Shown here: piece by piece, positions 43,040-51,138 of the stretch | How positions within the stretch are numbered: the first letter of the stretch is position 1 | Layout of the letters: each line of letters opens with the position of its first letter | Source: Trebonia sp963785645 | Lineage (GTDB): Bacteria; Actinomycetota; Actinomycetes; Streptosporangiales; Streptosporangiaceae | Direction: 5' to 3' | NCBI GenBank assembly: GCA_963785645.1 | Contig: CAWAWG010000016.1 | Span: forward strand, 310,001-374,000 | DNA length: 64,000 nucleotides | Position numbers and translations under genes: made by a program | The notes under the pieces: model-generated | What the model was told of the DNA's origin: nothing | Seen by the model: the letters and a program-made list of their open reading frames with translations, nothing else | Database searches by the model: none

Positions 43040-44053
43040 CTACGCCAGAAAGGACCGATCCCGGCAGTAGCCATCCGGGTTCTCGCTGAACTTCTGGCGG
43101 CAGCCGGCGCAGCAGAAGTAGTAGGTGACCCCGTCGTGGGTGACCGGCGTGGCGCCGGCGCCCGGCCTGACGGTCATCCCGCAGACCGGGTCGACGGCCT
43201 CGGCGAGGGTCAGCTCGTTCCTGTCGGGCTCTTCCGGCGCATGGGGGGCGGGCACGCCGGAGAGGGCGCCGGACGCACGCAGCTGCACCAGTTCCGCGAG
43301 GATGGCGACGGCCATCTCCTCGTGGGTGGTCCGGCCGAGGTCGAGGCCGGCCGGCGCGTGCACCCGGTCAAGCTGGTCCTTCGGCACGCCCCGCTCGGCG
43401 AGGTAGCCGAGCACCGCCTCGCCCCGGCGGCGCGACGCGACCAGGCCCAGGTAGGCCGGCCGCAGGGCGACCGCGCGCTCGATCATGTCCTCGTCCCCGT
43501 GCCCCTGGGTAGCGACGATGACCATCGACCGCTCGCCCGCGCACTGTCTGCCAGCACCGTTGCCTGCGTCTTGGCCTGAACTGTGGCCGGCCTTGGGCGC
43601 GGTGAAGTCCTGCGGGCTGAACAGGTCCGTGCACCAGCCCAGCGCCCCGGCCATGGCGGCGAGCGAGTGCGTCATCGGCGACCTCCCCACGATCACCAGA
43701 TGCGGCACCGGGAGCACCGGCTCGATGTAGACCTCGAGCGCGCCCTCGCTCTGGCAGGAGATCGGCACGACGGTCATCCCTTCCGGGACGGCCCCGCCGA
43801 ACTGGTCCGGGCTGCCGAGCAGCAGCAGGCGGGCGTGTCCGTCCGCCATGACCTGCCTCGCCTCGCGGATCACCACCGGTTCCGCGCAGGCGCCGCCGAT
43901 CCAGCCGTGCAGCTCGCCGTCGGCGGTGATGATGGCGCGCGAGCCCTGCTTGCTCGATGACGGGCCCTGCCGCCATACCACCGTCGCGAGCGCGAAGGCC
44001 TGCCCGCTGCGGGCCAGCTCGCCGACCTGCTCGAGCACGCCCAGACCGTTCAT
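43040..44053 (-). CDS. XdhC/CoxF-like Mo-cofactor maturation protein with C-terminal YHS domain
   Basis: 337 residues from ATG 44053. Residues 1-270 are XdhC/CoxI-like: 'ALATVVWRQGPSSSKQGSRA', 'WIGGACAEPVVIREAR', the Rossmann part 'PHLVIVGRSPMTHSLAAMAG', 'QGHGDEDMIERAVALRPAYL' and 'GLVASRRRGEAVLGYL'. XdhC proteins bind and sulfurate the molybdenum cofactor before insertion. A C-terminal YHS domain (about 290-333: 'DPVCGMTVRPGAG', 'HDGVTYYFCCAGCRQKFSEN') supplies Cys residues typical of metal binding, perhaps copper. The fusion fits a step where Mo and Cu centres are assembled. Placed 38 bp after coxL. Confidence 0.9.
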   Translation of the reverse strand: MNGLGVLEQVGELARSGQAFALATVVWRQGPSSSKQGSRAIITADGELHGWIGGACAEPVVIREARQVMADGHARLLLLGSPDQFGGAVPEGMTVVPISCQSEGALEVYIEPVLPVPHLVIVGRSPMTHSLAAMAGALGWCTDLFSPQDFTAPKAGHSSGQDAGNGAGRQCAGERSMVIVATQGHGDEDMIERAVALRPAYLGLVASRRRGEAVLGYLAERGVPKDQLDRVHAPAGLDLGRTTHEEMAVAILAELVQLRASGALSGVPAPHAPEEPDRNELTLAEAVDPVCGMTVRPGAGATPVTHDGVTYYFCCAGCRQKFSENPDGYCRDRSFLA

Positions 44054-44090
44054 TGCTTCTCCTCCCCGCGGGGCTGTTCGCACCGGGGCG

Positions 44091-46496
44091 CTAGTCCTGC
44101 CGTATCGGGGGCGCGCCGGACACGTCCTGCCGGTAGGTGAGCGCTTCCCAGACCCGGTCCGGTAGCACCGGCATGTCGATGTTCCTGACCCCGGTCCCGC
44201 TCAGCGCGTCCATGACCGCGTTGACGAAGGCGGCCGGCCCGCCCACCGCGGCGCACTCGCCGATGCCCTTGGCCCCGATCGGATGGTGCGGGCACGGCGT
44301 GACGACCTCGCTGTGCAGTTCGTAACCGGGGGTTTCCCACGCGCTCGGCAGCAGGTAGTCCATGTAGTTCGAGCCGACGCAGTTGCCGTCGGCATCGAAC
44401 GTGATGAACTGCATGCTGGCCATCGCGTACGCCTCGGTCAGCCCGCCCATGATCTGGCCTTCGACGATCATCGGGTTGATCCGGACGCCGCAGTCGTCGA
44501 CGGCGACCATCCGCAGCACGTCCCAGACGCCGGTGGCCGGGTCGACCTCGACGGTGACGATGTAGACGGCGAACGGCCAGGTCAGGTTCGGCGGATCGTA
44601 GTACGCGGTGTTCTCAAGGCCCGGCTCCATGCCGTCCGGCATGTTGCTGTAGGCGGCCATGGCGCATTCCTGGATGGACACGCCGCGCCGCGGCGAGCTG
44701 CGCACGTAGAACCGGCCAAGCTCCCACTCGACGTCCTCCTCGGACACCTCGAGCAGGTGGGCCGCCAGCTTGCGGGCCTTGGCCCGGATCTTGCGGGCGA
44801 CCATGGCGACGGCCGCCCCGGCGACCGGCGTGGACCTTGACGCGTAGGTGCCCATGCCGAACGGCGCCGTGTCGGTGTCGCCCTCCTCGACGACCACGTC
44901 GTCGGCCGGGATGCCGAGTTCGTGCGCGACGATCTGCGCCCAGGTCGTCTCGTGCCCCTGGCCCTGCGTCTTGGCGCCGGTGCGGAGGATGGCCTTGCCG
45001 GTCATGTGCACCTTGAGCTCGGCCGAATCGAACATCTTGATGCCGAGGATGTCGTACTCGCGGCTGTTGCCCGCGCCGAGCGGCTCGGTCATCGTGGAGA
45101 TGCCCAGGCCGAGCAGCCGCCCCCGCTTGCGCGCTTCTGCCTGCTCTTTCCTGAAGTTCTGGTAATCGATGGCCTTCAGCCCGACATCAAGGCACTTGGC
45201 GTACTGGCCGGAGTCGGTGAGGAAGCCGAGCGGGGTGCGGTGCGGGAAGTCTTCGTCCCTGACGAAGTTCATCCGGCGGAACTCGGCCTGGTCCAGGCCG
45301 AGGTCGTCGGCGGCAGCCTGCATCATCCGCTCCTGGAAGAACATCGCCTCGGTGACCCGGAACGAGCACCGGTAAGCGACGCCGCCCGGCGCCTTGTTGG
45401 TGTACACGCCCCGCGCCGTCAGGTGCGCGACCGGGACGTCATAGGCCGCGAACGCGGAGTGCATCAGGCCGATCTTGAACTTGCTCGGCTGCGCGTCGGC
45501 GAAGAAGGCGCCGTGGTCGGCGTCGGTGTGCATCCGCACGCCGAGGATCTTGCCGTCCTTGCGCAGCGCCATCTCGCCCTTGAGGTAGACATCGCGGGCG
45601 AACCCGGTGGAGATGAGGTTGCCCGTCTTGTCCTCGATCCACTTCACCGGGCGCTCAAGCAGGATCGAGGCCAGGATCGAGCAGACGTAGCCGGGGTAAA
45701 TCGGCACCTTGTTGCCGAAGCCGCCGCCGATATCGGGCGAGACGATCCTGATCATGTGCTCGGGCAGCTCGGCCACCATCGCGACCGCGGCGCGGATGAT
45801 GTGCGGCGCCTGGGTGGTCATGTAGACCGTGAGCTTCTGGGTGGCCCGGTTGAAGTCCGCGACCGAGCCGCAGCACTCGATCGGCGACGGGTGGCTGCGC
45901 GGGTAGTGCAGCTCAAGTGAGGAAATGACGTCTGCCTGCCGGAAAGCCCGGTCGGTGCCCGCCTGGTCGCCGACCTCCCAGTTGTAGATGACGTTGTCGG
46001 CCTGGTTGACCTTGTCGTCCCTGATGACCGGCGCATCGGGCGCAAGTCCCTGCCGCGGGTTCACGATGACCGGCAGCGGATCGTAGTCGACCTCGATGGC
46101 CTCGCACGCGTCCTTGGCGATGTAAGGGTCGTCCGCGATGACGCAGGCGACCTCCTGGCCCTGGAAGCGCACCTTGTCGGTGGCGAGCACCGCCTGGGTG
46201 TCGTAGGACAGCGTGGGCATCCAGGCAAGGTTCCTGGTGGCCATCATCTCCCCGGTCAGCACCAGGTGCACACCGGGGATCGCGTAGGCCTTGCTGGTGT
46301 CGATCGACCTGATGCGCGCGTGCGGCAGCGGGCTGCGCAGGATTTCCATGTGCAGCAGGCCGGGCAGCACGATGTCGTCGGTGTAATTGCCCTTGCCCCG
46401 GATGAAGCGCTCGTCTTCGACCCGCTTGCGGCTTGAGCCGAGTCCGCCGATCTTGATCTCGTCGAGTGCCCGTGACTCGTCAGCAGTGGCCGTCAC
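44091..46496 (-). CDS. coxL: Aerobic carbon monoxide dehydrogenase large subunit, form I (CoxL)
   Basis: 801 residues, intact. Molybdopterin-cytosine-dinucleotide subunit that oxidises CO to CO2 at a [CuSMoO2] centre. The form I loop A374-Y-R-C-S-F-R380 is present, with Cys377 as the copper ligand; form II enzymes have AYRGAGR instead. Other motifs: 'RFIRGKGNYTDDIVLPGLLH', 'VSPDIGGGFGNKVPIYPGY', 'TQGQGHETTWAQIVAHELG', and the active-site Glu in 'PIGAKGIGECAAVGGP'. Follows coxS by 3 bp in the order M-S-L of true CO dehydrogenases. Expression is probably controlled by the LysR regulator upstream. Confidence 0.97.
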   Translation of the reverse strand: MTATADESRALDEIKIGGLGSSRKRVEDERFIRGKGNYTDDIVLPGLLHMEILRSPLPHARIRSIDTSKAYAIPGVHLVLTGEMMATRNLAWMPTLSYDTQAVLATDKVRFQGQEVACVIADDPYIAKDACEAIEVDYDPLPVIVNPRQGLAPDAPVIRDDKVNQADNVIYNWEVGDQAGTDRAFRQADVISSLELHYPRSHPSPIECCGSVADFNRATQKLTVYMTTQAPHIIRAAVAMVAELPEHMIRIVSPDIGGGFGNKVPIYPGYVCSILASILLERPVKWIEDKTGNLISTGFARDVYLKGEMALRKDGKILGVRMHTDADHGAFFADAQPSKFKIGLMHSAFAAYDVPVAHLTARGVYTNKAPGGVAYRCSFRVTEAMFFQERMMQAAADDLGLDQAEFRRMNFVRDEDFPHRTPLGFLTDSGQYAKCLDVGLKAIDYQNFRKEQAEARKRGRLLGLGISTMTEPLGAGNSREYDILGIKMFDSAELKVHMTGKAILRTGAKTQGQGHETTWAQIVAHELGIPADDVVVEEGDTDTAPFGMGTYASRSTPVAGAAVAMVARKIRAKARKLAAHLLEVSEEDVEWELGRFYVRSSPRRGVSIQECAMAAYSNMPDGMEPGLENTAYYDPPNLTWPFAVYIVTVEVDPATGVWDVLRMVAVDDCGVRINPMIVEGQIMGGLTEAYAMASMQFITFDADGNCVGSNYMDYLLPSAWETPGYELHSEVVTPCPHHPIGAKGIGECAAVGGPAAFVNAVMDALSGTGVRNIDMPVLPDRVWEALTYRQDVSGAPPIRQD

Positions 46497-46499
46497 TGG

Positions 46500-47039
46500 T
46501 TATTCCCCCGCTCCGGGCTTGTCCCCCGCTAGTTTCCGTGCCGCCCAGAGCACCGACTTCACGATGTTCTGGTAGCCGGTGCAGCGGCAGAGGTTCCCCG
46601 ACAGCGCCCACCGCACGTCCTCCTCCGTCGGGTCCGGGTTGCGGTCGAGCAGCGCCTTGGCGGCCAGCATCATGCCCGGCGTGCAGAACCCGCACTGCAG
46701 CCCGTGTTCCTGCCGGAAACCCTCCTGGAGCGGGTGAAGCTCGCTCGCACTCGCCAGTCCTTCCACGGTGGTGACGTCACGGCCGTCGACCTGCACCGCG
46801 AGCATCGTGCAGGATTTGATCGCCCGGCCGTCGACGAGCACCGTGCAGGCACCGCAGTTGGTCGTGTCGCAGCCCCGGTGCGTGCCGGTCAGTCCGACGC
46901 CGCGGCGGATCAGGTCGGCGAGCAGCAGGCGGGGCTCGATCTCGGCCACCTTCTTCTTGCCGTTGATCGTGAACCTGATCCGGCGGACGGGGAACTGGTC
47001 CACCGCCTCGTCGCCGAGGTCGTCGTACACCGTTGTCAT
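46500..47039 (-). CDS. coxS: CO dehydrogenase small [2Fe-2S] subunit (CoxS)
   Basis: 179 residues. Two [2Fe-2S] clusters: plant-type Cys57-x4-Cys62-x2-Cys65...Cys77 ('RGCDTTNCGACTVL') and the alpha-helical Cys116-x2-Cys119...Cys151-x-Cys153 ('LQCGFCTPGM', 'NLCRCTGYQNIV'). Passes electrons from the Mo-Cu centre to the FAD of CoxM. It has an N-terminal extension of about 18 residues relative to the second CoxS at 50.6 kb. Packed between coxM (3 bp) and coxL (3 bp). Confidence 0.96.
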   Translation of the reverse strand: MTTVYDDLGDEAVDQFPVRRIRFTINGKKKVAEIEPRLLLADLIRRGVGLTGTHRGCDTTNCGACTVLVDGRAIKSCTMLAVQVDGRDVTTVEGLASASELHPLQEGFRQEHGLQCGFCTPGMMLAAKALLDRNPDPTEEDVRWALSGNLCRCTGYQNIVKSVLWAARKLAGDKPGAGE

Positions 47040-47041
47040 GG

Positions 47042-47917
47042 TCAGGCCGCCCTTTCCGTGCTGGCGGCGGTGCCGCCGAGGATGCGGCTGACGAAGACCC
47101 GCACCAGGTGCCGCTTGTACTCGGCGCTGCCGCGGTGGTCGGTCCTCGGCCGCGCCGCGGCCGCCGCGAGTTCGGCCGCCTCGGCGATGCTCTCGGCGGT
47201 GAGCGGCCTGGCGGTAAGCGCCGCCGCCGCCTCCGTGGCGGCGATGGTGGATCCGCCGACTCCGGTGAGCGCGATGCCCGCGCGGACCACGGTGTCACCC
47301 GACATCTCGACGGCCACCGCGGTCCCGACGGTCGCGAAGTCGCCGACCCGCCGCTCAAGCTTCAGGTATCCCCCGGCCCTCGTCCCCGCCGCCTTCGGCA
47401 CGACGGCTTCGACGGCGATCTCGTCGTGCTCCAGCGCGTTCTCGAAGGGACCGGTCACGAAGTCGGCCAGCGCAATGGCCCGCCGGCCGCCGGGGCCCTG
47501 CGCGATCACCGTGGCGCCGAGCGCGAGCATCACCGAGGCCCAGTCGCCTTGCGGGTCGGCGTGGCACAGCGACCCGACGAGCGTGCCCCGGTTCCTTACC
47601 AGCGGGTCGGCGACGAGCGGCGCCGCCGCGGCCATGGTCGGCTGCGCTGCCTTGAGCAGTTCGGAGAACTCCAGGTCGGCGTGCCGGCAGAGCGCGCCCA
47701 CGTGCAGGCTGCCGTCCGGGGCGGCCCGGTGGTAGGCCAGGCCAGGCACGTTGTTGATGTCGACGAGCATTTCCGGTGAGGCGAAGCGCAGCTTCATCAT
47801 CGGCACCAGGCTCTGGCCGCCCGCCAGCACCTTGACGTCGTCGCCGCCGTCGTGCAGCAGGGCGATCGCCTCGTCGAGCGAGTGCGGTGCCTCATAACGG
47901 AACCGCGACGGGAACAT
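47042..47917 (-). CDS. coxM: CO dehydrogenase medium FAD subunit (CoxM)
   Basis: 291 residues. FAD-binding motifs 'VLAGGQSLVPMMKLRFASPE' and 'RGTLVGSLCHADPQGDWASV', plus 'HRGSAEYKRHLVRVFVSRIL' at the C-terminus. Takes electrons from CoxS and passes them to the respiratory quinone pool. First structural gene of cluster 1; the small gene upstream ends one base before it. Residues are intact. Confidence 0.95.
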   Translation of the reverse strand: MFPSRFRYEAPHSLDEAIALLHDGGDDVKVLAGGQSLVPMMKLRFASPEMLVDINNVPGLAYHRAAPDGSLHVGALCRHADLEFSELLKAAQPTMAAAAPLVADPLVRNRGTLVGSLCHADPQGDWASVMLALGATVIAQGPGGRRAIALADFVTGPFENALEHDEIAVEAVVPKAAGTRAGGYLKLERRVGDFATVGTAVAVEMSGDTVVRAGIALTGVGGSTIAATEAAAALTARPLTAESIAEAAELAAAAARPRTDHRGSAEYKRHLVRVFVSRILGGTAASTERAA

Positions 47918-48250
47918 TCACTTTCCCCTCTCGGAGTACGGATCCGGGGCAGTCCCCGGGGCGGAGTGCGGATCCGGGACCGTTCCCCCCTCCGGGTACC
48001 GGTCACGGACCGCATGCGTCTCGGAATGCGGATCCGGGACCGCTTGCGGCCCCGACTCGTAATCGGGGTCGGGCCGCGGCTCCTGGTGCGGCGGCCACGG
48101 GCCGGAGACCGGCTGGCCGGCGATCTTGAGGTAGTCCACGAGCTGGGGCCAGGCCCATACGGTGGGGCTCTTCCCGGTCTTGGGCGCGTGCTCGATCAGC
48201 TCGAACAGCCGGGGATTGTCGGTGCTGTGTCCGTCAGACTCGATGGCCAT
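47918..48250 (-). CDS. Small acidic repeat protein heading the cox operon
   Basis: 110 residues. The first 55 are ordered-looking ('NPRLFELIEHAPKTGKSPTV', WAWPQLVDYLKIAGQPVSGP); the rest is a Pro/Asp/His-rich tail with degenerate repeats of (V/A)PDPHS/DPYS. At DNA level the tail contains a repeated CGGATCCGGG unit. It abuts coxM, so it is translated from the same mRNA. No family recognised. His and Asp repeats could bind metal, or the tail may simply be disordered. Confidence 0.6.
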   Translation of the reverse strand: MAIESDGHSTDNPRLFELIEHAPKTGKSPTVWAWPQLVDYLKIAGQPVSGPWPPHQEPRPDPDYESGPQAVPDPHSETHAVRDRYPEGGTVPDPHSAPGTAPDPYSERGK

Positions 48251-48481
48251 GCCACGCTCTCCCGCCGTCAGGTGCGCGCCACCCGCCCTGGCACTAGTGG
48301 GAATGAAAGGTAGTCGTATCGTGCGGCGCTCTTAACACGGCCGCAACAGCGAAATAAGCTGTCGCTTAATCCAGACCGGCACTAGGCGGACATGACCACC
48401 AGCTACCTACAAAGGCCACCATCGGTTAGCGGACTGCCCACGGCCACCACTGACCACGTACGCGGCGCCGCAGGCGCCGTC

Positions 48482-48592
48482 CCGGGGGCTTGCCCCCGGC
48501 GAGGGGGCAATGAAGGCCAGTGGAGGGGCTCCCTTTGTTTTGGGGGAGGGACTCCCCCATGTGTGGGGGGTCACCGGGGGGTCATCCCCCGG
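48482..48592. terminator. Three consecutive GC hairpins between lysR and the cox operon
   Basis: CCGGGGGC/GCCCCCGG (48482-48499), TGGGGGA/TCCCCCA (48541-48559) and GGGGGG/CCCCCG (about 48574-48592) stand in the 354-bp gap between the lysR stop (48605) and the small gene start (48250). They could end lysR transcription or attenuate read-through into the cox operon. The G runs could also form a quadruplex. No gene is present in the gap. Confidence 0.5.
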
Positions 48593-48604
48593 GGGAGGTA
48601 CAGC

Positions 48605-49582
48605 TCAGCTCCAGATGGTGACGTACACCGGTGGCTTGAAGCGAGAGGGCGGCACCCCGGCGGCGGGCGACCGCATCACCTGCATGGCCTCGGGCGTGCC
48701 GAGGAACCGGCGCAGCGCGCTGGCCGCGATGCTGCGCCGCTCCCGCTCGAGCAGGGTCGCGTACCAGCACTCCTCGACCGGGAATCCCGGCAGGTCGATA
48801 ACGGAAAGCCCGCCGCGCCGGACCTGGTGGGATACCAGGTGCTCGATCGCGAGCGCGACCCCGGCGCCGTCGGCGGCGGCCGCCAGGGCGGCTGTCTGGC
48901 TCTGGAAGACACCGATGTCGCTGTCGGCGATGCCGAGCCGGCGCAGCAGCCTGGCCGTCTCGCTGTCCCGATCGGTGCCGGACGGGTCCACCAGCCAGCG
49001 CCAGTGCCTGGCCGACCCGCGCGGCCGCGCCTGGCCCGTGCTTCCCGCCGGTCCCGCGGTTTCCCCCGGACCGACCGCGACGAGGCGGTACTTGAAGATG
49101 GGCTCGCTGACGATCGGCATCTCATGCTCGCCGGTCACCCCGGGCCCGAACGCGGCGTCCGCGAGCCGGTTCGCGATCAGCACGCCGAGCTCGCCGGCCG
49201 CCGCCACCCCGGTCGTGATCTCCACCGCCCCGGCGAACCGGCGGCGGAACGCCTCGAGGAGCGGCCCGGCGACGAACTCGGCGAAGGTCGACGTGGCGAC
49301 GACGCGCAACTGCTCGGGTGCGCCCTGCGCGGCCCGGACGGCGGCATGCGCCTCGGCCCCGAGCACGACGATCTGGGACGCGGTGCCGAGCAGCCGGGTA
49401 CCGCCGGGCGTCAGCGTCATGCCGGCCTGGCTCCTGGTGATCAGCTGGTCGCCGAGATCCTGGCGAAGGGCGGTGAGCGCCTGGGAAACGGCGGACTCGC
49501 TGACCCCGAGCGCGGCCGCCGCCGCCCGTACCGAGCCCAGGCGGGCCACCAGCACGAACGCGTTCAGCTGGGTCAGGGTCAA
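48605..49582 (-). CDS. LysR-family regulator of the CO dehydrogenase locus
   Basis: 325 residues from a TTG at 49582 with GGAG upstream. N-terminal winged helix 'TLTQLNAFVLVARLGSVRAA' and 'AALGVSESAVSQALTALRQD', then the effector-binding fold ('LRVVATSTFAEFVAGPLLEA', FRRRFAGAVEITTGVAAAGE). It lies upstream of and co-directional with cox cluster 1, and 145 bp from the divergent coxM of cluster 2, so its operators in 49583-49727 probably control cluster 2 and itself. LysR regulators beside actinobacterial CO dehydrogenase genes are known; the inducer is not evident from sequence. Confidence 0.88.
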   Translation of the reverse strand: MTLTQLNAFVLVARLGSVRAAAAALGVSESAVSQALTALRQDLGDQLITRSQAGMTLTPGGTRLLGTASQIVVLGAEAHAAVRAAQGAPEQLRVVATSTFAEFVAGPLLEAFRRRFAGAVEITTGVAAAGELGVLIANRLADAAFGPGVTGEHEMPIVSEPIFKYRLVAVGPGETAGPAGSTGQARPRGSARHWRWLVDPSGTDRDSETARLLRRLGIADSDIGVFQSQTAALAAAADGAGVALAIEHLVSHQVRRGGLSVIDLPGFPVEECWYATLLERERRSIAASALRRFLGTPEAMQVMRSPAAGVPPSRFKPPVYVTIWS

Positions 49583-49727
49583 GGTGCACTCCGGGGTGCG
49601 CGTCGGTTTACCAGGGAGACACCCGGTGCCTCCGTACACTCAAGAACCTACGGCATCAGACGGTCCGGCGCACAGCACCGGACGCCCGGCGCACGGCCCG
49701 GGCAAGGCTCCAGTCTGGGAGGTCGGA
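49583..49727. promoter_or_regulatory. Divergent lysR-coxM2 promoter region
   Basis: 145 bp between divergent translation starts. It must contain both promoters and, by analogy with LysR systems, T-N11-A boxes; I could not single one out by eye. A GGGAGG site at 49717-49722 serves coxM2. Confidence 0.5.
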
Positions 49728-50633
49728 TTGCAGGTCCCAGCGCAGGTCGAGTACGAGAAGGCCTCGAGCGTCGCGCACGCGCTCGCCCTGCTCGCGAGGT
49801 ACGCGCCCGGAGCCAGGATCCTGGCCGGCGGCCACAGCCTGATCCCGATGATGAAGCTGCGGCTCGCGCAGCCCGAGGTGCTCATCGATATCAACGGGAT
49901 CCGCGGTCTGCGTTACATCGAGCGGACCGCCGGCGAACTGCGCATTGGCGCGCTGGCCAGGCACGCGGACTTGCTGGCATCGCGGGTAGCGGGCGAGTAC
50001 TTCGCGATCTTGCCCGATGCCGAGCGGGTGATCGCGGACCCGGTGGTCAGGAACTGGGGCACCATCGGCGGCTCGCTCTGCCAGGCGGACCCGTCCGAGG
50101 ACCTGTCCGCCGCGTTCGCCGCGCTGAAGGGGTCGATGATCATTCACGGGCCTGCGGGCAGCCGCGAGGTTTCCGCCCGGGCGTTCCACACCGGCCCGTA
50201 CGAGACCGTGGTCGGCGACACGGAGATGCTGACCGAGATCAGGCTGCCGATCAGACCGCACAGCGGCAGCGCGTACATGAAGGTAGCCCGCCGGACCGGT
50301 GACTGGCCGATCGGCGCCGCCGGCGTGGCCGTCAGGCTGGCCGGCGACCTGATCGCGGACGTCGGCATCGGGCTGACCGCGGTCGGTGCCGCGCATTTCG
50401 TCGCGGCCGAGGCCGAGGAGTTCCTGCGCGGCCGCGCGGCGGACGAGGCGGCCTTCGCCCGGGCGGGCGAGATCGCCGCGCGGCACTGCAACCCGGCCGC
50501 GGACCAGCGCGGCCCGGTGGAGTACAAGCGGCACCTGGTCCAGGAACTCACCACCCGCATGCTGCGCGTCGCGGCCGACCGGGCCCGCGGCCCCTGGCCC
50601 CGGGTCGGTGGCCCGGTGGTGTCAGCACCGTGA
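49728..50633 (+). CDS. coxM: CO dehydrogenase medium FAD subunit, second copy
   Basis: 301 residues from a TTG at 49728 with GGGAGG 5 bases upstream, coinciding with the family N-terminus (LQVPAQVEYEKASSVAHAL). FAD motifs 'ILAGGHSLIPMMKLRLAQPE' and 'NWGTIGGSLCQADPSEDLSA' are intact. The open frame extends far upstream through the lysR antisense strand, but that part has no family match. It overlaps coxS2 by 4 bp. Clearly divergent in sequence from the first CoxM, so not a recent duplicate. Confidence 0.93.
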   Translation: MQVPAQVEYEKASSVAHALALLARYAPGARILAGGHSLIPMMKLRLAQPEVLIDINGIRGLRYIERTAGELRIGALARHADLLASRVAGEYFAILPDAERVIADPVVRNWGTIGGSLCQADPSEDLSAAFAALKGSMIIHGPAGSREVSARAFHTGPYETVVGDTEMLTEIRLPIRPHSGSAYMKVARRTGDWPIGAAGVAVRLAGDLIADVGIGLTAVGAAHFVAAEAEEFLRGRAADEAAFARAGEIAARHCNPAADQRGPVEYKRHLVQELTTRMLRVAADRARGPWPRVGGPVVSAP

Positions 50634-51138
50634 AGATCACCGTCACCGTCAACGGAACCGACTACGTGCGGGTGGTCGAGCCGCGGCTGCTGCTCATTCA
50701 CTTCCTGCGGGACGAGCTCAGGCTGACTGGTTCGCACTGGGGCTGCGACACGTCCAACTGCGGCGCCTGCGTGGTGTGGCTCGACGAGACGCCGGTCAAG
50801 TCCTGCACGGTGCTCGCCGTCATGGCCGACGGGCGGCGGGTCACCACCGTCGAGGGCCTGGGGACCAGTCAGCGACTCGACCGGGTCCAGGAGGCGTTCG
50901 CGGCCTGTCACGGGCTGCAGTGCGGCTTCTGCACCCCCGGCATGATCATGACCGCCCGGTGGCTGCTTGACCATAACCCGGACCCGGCCCCAGCCGACGT
51001 CCGGGAGGCGATATCCGGCCAGGTCTGCCGCTGCACGGGATACGAGAACATCGTCAAGTCGGTGCTGTGGGCCGCCAAGCAGGACAGTATTGCCGAGCCC
51101 GGGCCTGCCGAACCCGGGGCTGCGGGCTACGGGGGTGA
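50630..51138 (+). CDS. coxS: CO dehydrogenase small [2Fe-2S] subunit, second copy, frameshift near the 3' end
   Basis: About 169 residues. Cluster ligands in 'HWGCDTSNCGACVVWLDETP', 'SCTVLAVMADG', 'LQCGFCTPGMIM' and 'GQVCRCTGYENIVKSVLWAA' are all present. After 'KQDSIAEPGP' the frame has no stop and runs over coxL2; a one-base change between about 51095 and 51135 (a G5 run lies at 51131-51135) would end it at the TGA of the GTGA that opens coxL2. It overlaps coxM2 by 4 bp. Confidence 0.9.

Noticed and set aside
44091..46496. Annotation of the cox large subunit as xanthine dehydrogenase or form II 'CoxL-like' protein
   Set aside because: The AYRCSFR loop with the copper-ligand Cys and the M-S-L gene order with coxG, coxD and coxE support form I CO dehydrogenase.
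48510..49727. N-terminal extension of the second CoxM by about 400 residues
   Set aside because: The extension is antisense to lysR and unlike any CoxM; a TTG with a good ribosome site at 49728 coincides with the family N-terminus.
48392..50302. Long rightward frame of about 636 codons over the lysR gene
   Set aside because: It lies antisense to a well-supported LysR gene, has Arg/Pro-rich, low-complexity text and no domain; it is a by-product of GC-rich codon bias.
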